Origin: Ophthalmolycus amberensis
Lineage: Eukaryota; Chordata; Actinopteri; Perciformes; Zoarcidae
Direction of reading: 5' to 3'
Length of the DNA stretch: 64,000 nucleotides
NCBI GenBank assembly: GCA_024529925.1
Contig: JAFEUB010001804.1
Coordinates: 1,071,501 to 1,135,500 of the forward strand
The notes beneath the pieces were generated by a model. The model did not search any database. It had not been told where the DNA came from and was given only the letters and a program-made list of their open reading frames with translations. Below, in pieces: positions 49,464-64,000 of this stretch (its first letter is position 1; every line of letters begins with the position of its first letter). The position numbers were made by a program, and so were the translations under genes.

Positions 49464-51470
49464 TTGACTGGGTGGCCATTTATTCCTTTCATCGGACAGA
49501 AACTGCTGTACAGCATCCTTTTAAAGTGCCCAAATATTTTTCATTTACCGTACTATCATTTTAAGCTTAAATTCACGTTAGAAGGCCAGAGCCAAATGGT
49601 GGACAAACAGCAATGAGCTGAGCAACACAGTGAGCTGGCAAGCTCAATATCCGGCATTCGCAAACTAAAGAAAAGAACATGTTTCTCAGGAGATGGTGGA
49701 GACCAAAACAGACCTAAAATCAGAGTTAACATTAGACTTACATTTATCTGGCAGCTTGAAAAATGACAAATTAATGACAAAGTTGCCCCATGTCCGCTTG
49801 ATATGCAATGATTTGATGAACTAAAATGATTATAAGTGATATGACACATTTTCAGCTTGTTCCACTGCCCCAAGTGGCCATAAAGTCAATTAGTGCTGCT
49901 TTTGAAGCAATCTATCTTTATTTATTTCTATTTGCTCACCTGTATGAAAACTAAGAAATGTGCCATGAGAGGTCAAGACTTCACAGTGTTGAAAAAGAGG
50001 GTTCTTGCACACGTAAAACAACGGATTCAAAATGAACCATAATGTCTCGTTCTTCACCTTAGTTTGGAGTTGGTTGGTTTCTTAAGACAAAACCGAAATG
50101 TAGGTTTTTTTTATGCATGCTTACCGAAAGCTATTCTGTTTAATTAACAATAATAAAATGAGTTAATTGGTCAGAGAGATCGTGCAGCTGATTCCCACTG
50201 AGATGTTTCTTCTCATTCACCTGCTTGTTTAACAGAGCTGTCACAAAAACACCGGCTGACTCTGAGGAAGCAGACGTCCGGTGCTCAGCTGTCGTCTGGA
50301 TGACTGAGTGCTGGCAGCCACAACAGACACACTGACCTGACCTCTGACCTCCACCCAGCCTGACTTAGGAACAACCCTGCTCGGATGACATGAGACCTTC
50401 AACCCTCTCGCTTGCCAGTCGTACAGCATTAGCTCAGCCTGCTAGCAACTGTCCCTGTACCGACACATGAAAGAGATGTATGACCACGGTCACATTTAAC
50501 TTCACAGATGCTGCGTTTAGGATATCGTCTTGTGTCTAAAAATCTTTGTTCACAAACTCAGAACGGGATGATGGTCTCATGATGCTTTCCGTCTGCATAC
50601 TTTTCAGCATCCTTCTGTCATTTTGCCCATGAGAGAAAGCTGTTCTATTAGCTGTCCTCTTTTGGGAGTTCTTTGTTATAACTATGAGCATTGAGCTTCT
50701 ATTGTTTTCTCTATTTTTAAAAGCGTCCAAAACTAAAAAGAACTCTCCACTGAAATAATCGTAATTACAGGAATAGACATTGTAACTTGAGTAAGTAACT
50801 GACACTCCTGTCTGATCAAAACAAACAATGGCACTGAATGCAACAACACAATCATTGAGACACAGTACCCTGAACATGCGTTGACCCACATCCACCACAA
50901 GACGCTGTCCCTAAAGAGACAGGACACACAGAAACAATGTTAGCTATGTGTCCTTGGCAAAATCCCATCCACCGCGTCTGTCTCAACACATGGTGTAGTC
51001 ATGATATCAGCCTGTTAAAGGCAGCGCTCTGTTGAGTGATCTATAATAAGATCACATGGAGCAGTGTGCCTGCATCCACCAGGTTTATAGAGACATACGG
51101 GACTTCTTACTGGCATGTTTCACAGATCAAGTTATTACTTGATTCGGTTTGATTACATTTTCGACCAGGTTAAGTGCAAATTGTATTACATTTTCTGGTG
51201 TTGTGACATTTTGGATTGAGGAACCTGGCTGCACTCGTTTGCTCCCATTCAGCCACAAGAGCATCAGTGAGGTGAGCCGCTGGTGTTGGACGAAAAGGCC
51301 GGATCTAGTTTGTCATGTCGTGTTGGAAGAGGACAGGGCCTTCCACCAACTGTCGCTATGCAAGGCTGGATGCACTTTAGTCTAGAATATCACTGTACGC
51401 TGTCGAATATAAAGTATCTTAATTGTTGGAATGCTGTTAAGCATTCCATCGAATCTTTATTCAACTTCTA
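49464..51470. other. gjd4 3' flank / intergenic
   Basis: No gene recognised. An AATAAA at 50152-50157 could end gjd4 transcripts. The rest is unremarkable AT-rich sequence. Confidence 0.45.
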
Positions 51471-52844
51471 TTTCTTCCGTCCCACCTCTTCTTCTCCTTC
51501 ATATTTTAAGCTCCAGAAACCGTTCAACTATTAAAATGTTTAGCTCTTTCACCAGAGGGGTGCTATGACTTTTCAAATTTCTAACCTTTAAACTTTTTGA
51601 ATTATTAAGCTTTTTATTTTCAATGGGATCTCTGTGGAGAATATTTTCAAATCCTCTTAAACTTCTTCAACTTTCAAATCCTTCAGCTTCCTCATACTTT
51701 CAGCTACAGACACCATTTCAACTTTACAATGTTGAGAAAACCCTTAACTATTGCCACATGATTCAGCTTTTTGATATCTTTTAAACTTTTTGAACTGCAG
51801 CAATTTAACTTTTATGATTTTTCAGCCCTTTTCTGACTTTATAATGGGTGTGTATTGCGCAGCTTAGAGTGCGTGATGTCACCGCTAGAGTGAAGAGCAG
51901 CTTGAGATTCTTGTGAAAAAAACATTTGTATTTTGCCACTGTGTCCACAATCTTCACGCATAATTTCTGGATGTAGGAGTAGCTAATATTGTCCTTGTCG
52001 TAGAAAAATTACTGTGGAATCCCACAGATTTCCACATTTGACACAGAAGCCGTTAATTGAGAGGAAAACCAACTTTCTGCTCCATAGAGACCAATGTTAA
52101 ATTTTGCTTCAAAAACATCTTCCACAGAACACGGTACCCCATTTCTAGATCGCCAATTAAGCCACATTTTTTACACTACAGACACAATATTTATAGTATC
52201 TGTTCTTCAACTCATCCTTCCTCGCACTTATTAATATTGGAGCAATAGGAGCTACGGTTATGGGAGTTTTGAGGATTTGTTTGAGAGGTGTCTCCCTGTT
52301 TTATCTCCATGAAATGGCTTCAGGCACACATGTGTTTGCGATTGAGCCAATTAGTGATGTTGATAAACACACAGTTTTTCTCTCTCTCTCTCTCATATAC
52401 AGTCATTTCAGGTCTTGGAGACTTTTAGAGGACCCCCCCCCACACACACACACACCCCATTTTAAAATAAAAGCCGCACACACATGATTTGTTGCAGCTG
52501 TTACGTGTTGCAGCTCGGCCAATCAGATATGAGTATTCTGATAAGTTTCCTGATTCGAGTGACATTTACACAGGTCTTAGAGCCTTTTAGAGGATCCCCC
52601 CCCACACACACACACCCCATTTCAAAATAAAAGCCCCAAAGAGTGAATTCTAATTGAAATGCTTGTGATGACGCCACGACATTTAATAACCTCTGTTTAT
52701 GTGTGTCAGACATTATGATTATGTCTCCTCTCCCCCTCTCCCCCCCACCCAGCACCACCCTTTCAAAATAAAGCCCCATGGATGAACTGTATTTAAACAA
52801 GCTCAAAATTAGGCTTTTTTGTTAAAAAAATTAATGCTCTTACT

Positions 52845-53070
52845 AATACTGCGACAACTACTACTGCTGCTGCTAATATAGTATTACTACTACTGCTACT
52901 ACTACTTCTACTATAACTTTTGCTGTTGCTACTATTACTACTACTGCTACTGCTATTACTGCTACCATCAATATTATTACTACCACTACTGCTATTACTA
53001 CCACTACTACTACTATTACTTATACGACAACTGCTACTACTACTACTACTGCTATTCATGCTACTAAAAG
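52845..53070. repeat. (ACT/TGC)n trinucleotide-rich tract
   Basis: Irregular ACT, GCT and TAT triplets over about 225 bp. The poly-Ser and poly-Leu open frames across it are by-products of the repeat and not genes. Confidence 0.85.
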
Positions 53071-53081
53071 TAGTAACACCA

Positions 53082-53205
53082 CTAGGCAAGGCAAGGCAAG
53101 GCAAGTTTATTTGTATAGCACATTTCAACAACAAGGTAATTCAAAGTGCTTCACATGAAACCATTAAAAGCATAAAGGCAAAAGTAAAGGAGATTTAAAA
53201 CATAC
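53082..53205 (+). mobile_element. interspersed repeat fragment with (CAAGG)n head
   Basis: Four GGCAA units lead into GTTTATTTGTATAGCACATT and then AATTCAAAGTGCTTCACATG, a phrase that I know as very common in teleost genomes as part of a short retroposon-derived repeat. No coding capacity. Confidence 0.6.
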
Positions 53206-53220
53206 ATTGAAACAATAATT

Positions 53221-53500
53221 GATGTCTCCCTGAGACATTACGCTGCACGCAATCAACCATACACTGCCGCAATTCTGCAATTACTCGCACACAAACCACG
53301 TCTGGAAAAGATCTCTGCCGATCTGCGTTTTATAGTGTACGCCTTGCACGAACTCGGTCCCGGAGGAAATGGCGACATATTGTGCACTTTCTAAATTTGA
53401 ATCGATGTCTCCCTGAGACATTACGCTGCACGCAATCAACCATACACTGCCGCAATTCTGCAATTACTCGCACACAAACCAAGTCTGGAAAAGATCTCTA
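53221..53500. repeat. direct duplication of a ~96-bp segment
   Basis: A segment starting GATGTCTCCCTGAGACATTA at 53221 and ending near AAGATCTCT is repeated from 53404 with about one base change (CCACG/CCAAG). The two copies are 183 bp apart. Confidence 0.9.
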
Positions 53501-53504
53501 CAGC

Positions 53505-53820
53505 TATTAGTACGACTGCTACTAGTACTACTACTACTGCTACATCTTCTAATGCCATTACTATTACTACTACTACTACTACTACTGTGATATTAAATAC
53601 TACGACCAATACTACAGCTATTACTATGACTACTGATACTACGTCTTCTACTACTTCTTCTAATTACTAATACTTCTACTACTAATAATACTTATACTAC
53701 AACTACAACTTCTACTACTACTACTACAAATATCACTACTACTACTAGTACTTATTCTAATGCTACTAATACTTCTACTAATAATACTTCTACTACAACT
53801 TATACTACTACAAATATCAC
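53505..53820. repeat. (ACT)n-rich trinucleotide tract
   Basis: About 300 bp of ACT/TACTA triplets with TTCTAAT interruptions, related to the tract at 52845-53070 and separated from it by the retroposon fragment and the duplicated segment. Confidence 0.85.
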
Positions 53821-54079
53821 CACTGATGAATTTTTTTAAGCCACAGAAACTGTTCAAATATCAAAATGTTCAGCTCTTTCAGGAGAGGTGTGATATGACT
53901 TTTCATATTTGTAATCTTTAAACTTTTTGAATTATTAAGCTTTTTGCAATTTGTTTTTGAATTGGATATCTATTTTCAGCAATGTTTTTGCAATTAATTT
54001 CAGTTTTCAGCATTCCAACGCATTTTCAGCAGGAAATGCTTTTTCTAGTGATTTTATGTTCATTCCGTACACATGACAT

Positions 54080-54533
54080 CAGTGGTGGGCCCTCAGGGCC
54101 AGCAAAGCCTTCTCTGCTTGCCAGACAGAATCACAAAGTTATAGCGAATTTATTATTTAATAATTTTTCATAAATACACTACATGTATTCTAAATATTCT
54201 TCCCATTATCTTACTATCTCATTGCACAGCTCCTGTCTTCCTCAGTTGCTCTGCTTCCAGTGCAGCTTGTTTTAAGTAGAGCTTTCATCCAATCAGATTT
54301 CACCTCTGTGTCTCTAGGTAGAAGAGAGGCCCGAGGCCTGCAGACTCACAAGTGCATCCCTTTGCAGTTTAAGTAAATGGGGACAATGTTGTTGAGTGAT
54401 TTTGTGAATATGCGGCTTTTACCATGAATAAATAATAACCCGTAGCTGTGTCATAATGAGGTTATTAGGAGGTGGTTCAACTGTAGTAGGACGGCACTGA
54501 AGGCCCAGGTATAAAACACACGGCCCACCACTG
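54080..54533. mobile_element. hAT-like non-autonomous DNA transposon (MITE)
   Basis: The 454-bp element begins CAGTGGTGGGCC (54080) and ends with its exact reverse complement GGCCCACCACTG (54533), a 12-bp terminal inverted repeat of the CAGNG form usual for hAT elements. It has no coding capacity. The 8-bp flanks (CATGACAT and GTAACAAG) do not match, so a target-site duplication is not visible; the insertion may be old or the boundary altered. Confidence 0.7.
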
Positions 54534-54919
54534 GTAACAAGTAATGAGAAGATGAAGACATGCTTTCACTTGATGGTTTAAATGTAATATTCAGAAGATA
54601 TGGTTGAACATAAAACACTGGTTATCAGAAACATTGGACTCGAGGCTTCAGTTGAAGGAGGTCTTCATCGTCTCATCAGCTGTATTTTAATGTGACACTT
54701 AAACATTTGTAATCCACAAACCCTGTGACTCAACACTGAGACATCGGTGGAGTTCCTCTTTAACACAGTTCTGCTGGGACGCTGCTTCACTTCAAAAGGA
54801 CTCCAGTGAATCAGATATAAAGCTGACAGTGATCGTCTCATCTGGAGCTGCAAACTCTTTATTTCAACTCATGGCTCCGATTTATTTATCAGTTTCCTTT
54901 GAAGTGTTCTTTCATTACA

Positions 54920-54923
<4 letters not shown>

Positions 54924-54970
<47 letters not shown>

Positions 54971-54983
54971 TGTGTGTGTGTGT

Positions 54984-55061
<78 letters not shown>

Positions 55062-55068
55062 GTGTGGT
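54924..55068. repeat. long (TG)n microsatellite
   Basis: About 145 bp of TG dinucleotides with a few TATG interruptions. Confidence 0.98.
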
Positions 55069-56320
55069 TGTTCACATTCGAGTTGTCTTCATGAATAAAG
55101 AGCTTCTGGGGAAACACCTCAGAGTTGTTTCCTTCTTGTTTGTTGGAGTTTTCTTCTTCTTTCTTCACATTAAAGTGTTTTTGCTGAACTCTGCTTTGTT
55201 GAAGGTGTTTCTCAGCTTTCAGGAGCACTGAGGATGTTCACAGACAATAAGTACATTCTATATGTATTTATCTTCTTCATCTGATCGATACATGTGATCA
55301 CAGTCATGGAGCATCAGGACGTTTCCACGAAGTCATGTGACGTCCTCACGTGGTTTCTCATGAGACGTTCAAAGGCAGATACATGAATCATCCACAGGTG
55401 GCGCTGTCACACTGCTGACTTCACTGTGAAGGTAAACACAGAGATAAACTCAGTTATTGATCAGCAGAGATAATAATCATAAATAATACTATAATAATGA
55501 ACAATAATACTGCAATAACGATAAATAAGACTGTCTCAGTAAAGCAGTGAGAACAAAGCATGAGTTCTTTAGATCAGATTTAAACTCTAATCTTTTATAA
55601 AGTGCTTGAACAACAATAAGTGATGAGGGGTGAAACAGAGTCTCAACGCTTCCAAAGTGAAAAACAGCATCAGGTGTTCAAACATCAACAGAGGTGTTAC
55701 ATTTCTCTTCTTCAAGCAGTTTCCAGCGTCCGCAGCTCTGAGTCACTTCAGGAGCACGTGGGCTGTCGGACAGAGATGACCTCATCTGATGCTTGTGTTG
55801 GAGAAGCTCTCTGACTCTCTTCCTGCTTTGCTTCTCGTTTCTCTGCCTCTTGTTTTCCTCTCAAAGACAAACTGTGAGGTGAAATGCTGTTTCATGGAGA
55901 CTCTCTTGTGTTGTGTCGTATTGTCTGTGCTGATGCTTCAGGCCTCATGTGTGCTGAGACCAGCGTGCAGGCCTGTACTGAACACCTTAACGTGCTCACA
56001 CATCAATAAAAGCCCTTGTTGGATATGGAGCTCCCCTCCATCTCATTCCATCAGCAGACGCTCTGATCGCACACAGACCTGTTTAACACAACAGATAATA
56101 AGAGTCTGAGAAACTGTCCTGCTGCTCATCAAGTGCAGCTGTGAACCACTGTAGTCCGACGTCATGTGACGTCTGTGCACGTGACGTGACATCAGAGTAC
56201 AAATCATGAGAGAAGACCCGAGCAGCAGGAGGTCAAACACTCCTTTCACATGAGAACAGCAGAATAAAGCCCCGCGTGTCCGTGTCTCCTTCATCCTCTC
56301 ACGCGCGCTCAAACAACATC
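55069..56320. other. MHC class I 5' flank
   Basis: No gene recognised between the TG tract and the MHC promoter; contains only short open frames without family features. Confidence 0.4.
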
Positions 56321-56327
56321 GCACTAC

Positions 56328-56407
56328 TTTCACTTTCATTCACAACCTGAGTGGCTCACTTCTACCTAGTTACACGTGACGTCACGCTCAGCTTAAATTC
56401 CCATTGG
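56328..56407 (+). promoter_or_regulatory. MHC class I promoter: ISRE plus S-X-Y module
   Basis: TTTCACTTTC at 56328-56337 is the reverse of GAAAGTGAAA, an interferon-stimulated response element. It is followed by a conserved SXY layout: an X1-like box CCTAGTTACA (from 56365), X2 TGACGTCA (56377-56384, a perfect CRE) and a Y box ATTGG (56403-56407, reverse CCAAT). The coding start is 121 bp further on. In vertebrates this module binds RFX, CREB/ATF and NF-Y and recruits NLRC5, giving interferon-inducible class I expression; that role is inferred from the motifs. Confidence 0.85.
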
Positions 56408-56527
56408 CTCAGATGGAGGTGGAAGGCAGCGCTGCTTCTTCTCTCTCCCTCAGTTCAGTCCTGATCCTGGAGCTGAGCGGACCGGATCACTTTCTCTCTT
56501 TAATAACAGAAAGCACCAAAAGTTAAG

Positions 56528-62016
<5,489 letters not shown>

Positions 62017-62928
62017 AGTCAGCGCCCTGCACACAGTGAGTTGCTTCATACGGGACATGAACTATTCACAGCTGCTGTTAAACAAAGCTGCTCTAAACTA
62101 CTGAGCAGAAGAAGCTGCTGTGATCGGTTCTCTATCCGCTGTAGAAGCTCTGGGACACGTTGTCGCTGTGAAGAACATCTTTGACTTCTTCCACAACAAA
62201 GGTGAAGCTGCTTCATCTGATGTGAAGTGAGATTATTCAGAGAAAGACACAGATGAGTTCAGAAAGCTTCACATCAGCAGCTCAGATAACGTCTCAAACA
62301 TCAACCTTTACAAACAGTGACACCAATTTATCAGATGAAAATAAGCAGTTATGACTTCATAAGCATGATGGTTCAATATTACAAAAGGTAACACTTCTGT
62401 GACTGAGTCATGAATATTTGATGTCTCAATGATTCTGTAAATATGTGTCTTTGTTCTGATTGAAACATTTGTGGTGAATAGATTTAGTTTTCTCTTTGAT
62501 GTGTTTGTTTTCTTTTGGTCTCTTCAGGTTTATGGATAAATATTTCACTGGATCAAGAAGTGGTGCCACCACACTCTCCTCCATGAACTGTGACCTCACC
62601 ACTTCTTCATCGTTCATGTCATGAAGTCATTGAATCTAGCTGTAGATGCTCATCGATCGGAACACAAAGAAAACACATTTGAAAACTAGGAGCGAACATC
62701 AGTGGTGACGTTAAATGATTTTGGATCGTTTGGTTTCAACTTAACAAAATGTAATTTCCTCTGATGAGATGTTCTTCAATCAAACGAGGAAGATTATTGT
62801 TGGAGATCTTCAGAACAATGAAAGCATCACAGCACTCTGCACACACAAAGACGTGTTCATCTCAAACAAATCCTCCATATTTACACTTTAATGCTTCTGC
62901 TGTTGGGTTTCTGGTTCAATCAATGTTG

Positions 62929-62959
<31 letters not shown>

Positions 62960-63619
62960 TGGTAGGGTCTGGTGATATGAAGACATAAAGCTTGAGATCA
63001 GAGATCTTTGTCAACCAGTCGAGTTTCTTCTCTTTTCATACTGAGGAAGTCGTTCTCTGCTTCTCTGCTTGGGTTCCATCACTGGGGGAAACGCTGCAAA
63101 TCAACCAGCAGCATCCAGAAACACGCTGCGGGAACTGGACGCCCGGAGTCTCCCGTAGGTGTCGGTGTGATGGTTTCCTATCTGTGTCTCTGCTGCTGGT
63201 AAACTGGACTCCAGCTCTCTCCCAGTGTGGACTGGGATTGACTCCAGTCCCCCTCCACTCTCAGCAGGACGACACACCTTTATTTTACACTTGTGTAAAT
63301 AGTTTGTTTGTATATTTCCTTGTTTTCTAGCAGCAGGTCAAAGTAAAGAATCATTTATGTCTCTGCGTGTTTTCTTCAATAATCAAGAGGATGTTTATTG
63401 TTTCATCTCATGCTTTGATCTGATTTGAAACATTATTTTATGTAAATGAAGGCTTCTAGTTTCTAAAGGGCAGTGAGATGTTTGAAGCTTCTCAGCTGAT
63501 AGAAATCTTCTTCAATATATTTCCTGATAGTATTTAGGGACGAGGAAGGCTGTTGGCTTTACAATGAATGCTAATGAAGCGGCTCTATTTCATTCCTTTC
63601 TACTTTTGTTTTGCTTTTC
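62017..63619 (+). other. MHC I 3' UTR region (inferred)
   Basis: Follows the class I stop codon. It includes an AC tract at about 62932-62960. A further untranslated exon is possible but not shown. Confidence 0.4.
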
Positions 63620-63625
63620 AATAAA
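63620..63625 (+). terminator. candidate MHC I poly(A) signal
   Basis: AATAAA followed within 30 bases by a TGTCTGTCGTCTCTGTG GT-rich element, the usual arrangement of a cleavage site. It is 1.6 kb after the stop codon. Confidence 0.45.
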
Positions 63626-64000
63626 GTGCCCAAAACTCCAAATGTCTGTCGTCTCTGTGATTCAGCAGATATGCTTATGCTTATTAACACCACATATTCT
63701 TTGTGACTAAACCTTTTAAAAGCAGAAGCGCACACAGGTATGACACTAATAAAGTTCCTCATCTAGCATGCATATAACCTGATGTATGATGCTGAAATAA
63801 GGACTTTGTGTGTTTGTAGTGTGACGACCCCTCCCATCCACTAGGGGTCTGTGTCCTGTTTGCTGCCCACTCTGTCTTTCAGGATGTTGATCGGCAGCTC
63901 ACGAGCCCCACCTGAGCCTGCTGGAAATAGCAGCTATAAAGATGCACCACCTGAACATGGCGGTGTGCCTCACCTCCTCCTCACGGCAGCGGCTTCATTT
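63626..64000. other. right edge, no gene recognised
   Basis: Short open frames only. The last 170 bases are GC-richer than the preceding DNA and may belong to a repeat or to the next gene's flank. Confidence 0.4.

Larger units (their letters stand above)
51470..53980. repeat. repeat-dense block with diverged duplicate ends
   Basis: The segment at about 51535-51620 (AAAATGTTTAGCTCTTTCA, then CTTTAAACTTTTTGAATTATTAAGC) recurs at about 53865-53945 with a few differences, so the intervening sequence lies between two copies of one AT-rich repeat. Inside are three related pieces at about 52414-52475, 52572-52635 and 52733-52780 (C run, ACACAC, CCCATTT/AAAATAAAAGCC) and the tracts listed separately. 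No coding gene is recognised. Confidence 0.65.

Noticed and set aside
52793..53198. Poly-Ser and poly-Leu open frames
   Set aside because: Products of the ACT/TGC trinucleotide tract.
54869..55231. Cys-Val or Thr-His repeat open frames
   Set aside because: Translation of the (TG)n tract; no codon-like sequence outside the repeat.

Overview
This window is vertebrate, most likely ray-finned (teleost) fish, nuclear DNA. Genes are split into short exons with GT/AG introns, the intervening sequence is full of microsatellites and minisatellites, and the gene content is teleost-like: a U-lineage MHC class I gene and a TRIM16-like/finTRIM-type RING pseudogene. The gene order pard3 (minus) - crem (plus) - ccny (plus) - gjd4 (plus) matches, in order and orientation, what I know of human 10p11.21. 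CUL2, which lies between PARD3 and CREM in human, is not visible here.

Layout. 1-5504: start of pard3 on the minus strand (coding exon 1 at 5385-5504; everything left of it is intron 1). 5505-10800: pard3/crem intergenic with a fold-back inverted repeat and a retroposon tail. 10800-25076: crem, with a probable untranslated first exon, seven coding exons, an internal ICER promoter and first exon (about 20980-21194), an antisense TRIM pseudogene in one intron, and a 3' UTR. 25077-28780: intergenic with a 29-bp minisatellite and a perfect 19-bp hairpin. 28780-46401: ccny, ten coding exons plus a candidate 18-nt in-frame microexon and a 15 x 40 bp tandem array in an intron. 47694-49463: gjd4 (two-exon connexin). 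49464-56300: repeat-rich DNA, including trinucleotide tracts, a hAT-like non-autonomous element and a long TG tract. 56328-63625: an MHC class I gene with an ISRE and SXY promoter, six coding exons and a 3' UTR.

Functionally the genes are independent: cell polarity (pard3), cAMP-responsive transcription (crem/ICER), a membrane-anchored cyclin (ccny), a gap-junction subunit (gjd4) and antigen presentation (MHC I). The most informative signals are: (1) a clear ICER first exon with tandem CRE-like sites and a second pair of perfect CREs about 0.6 kb downstream; (2) an 86-bp near-identical second copy of the MHC I SXY promoter module inside MHC intron 1; (3) a candidate ccny microexon; and (4) a run of single-base insertions, most in homopolymers, that break otherwise conserved exons of gjd4 and ccny. 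The last looks more like assembly error than gene decay. I see no prokaryotic, phage or CRISPR system here.
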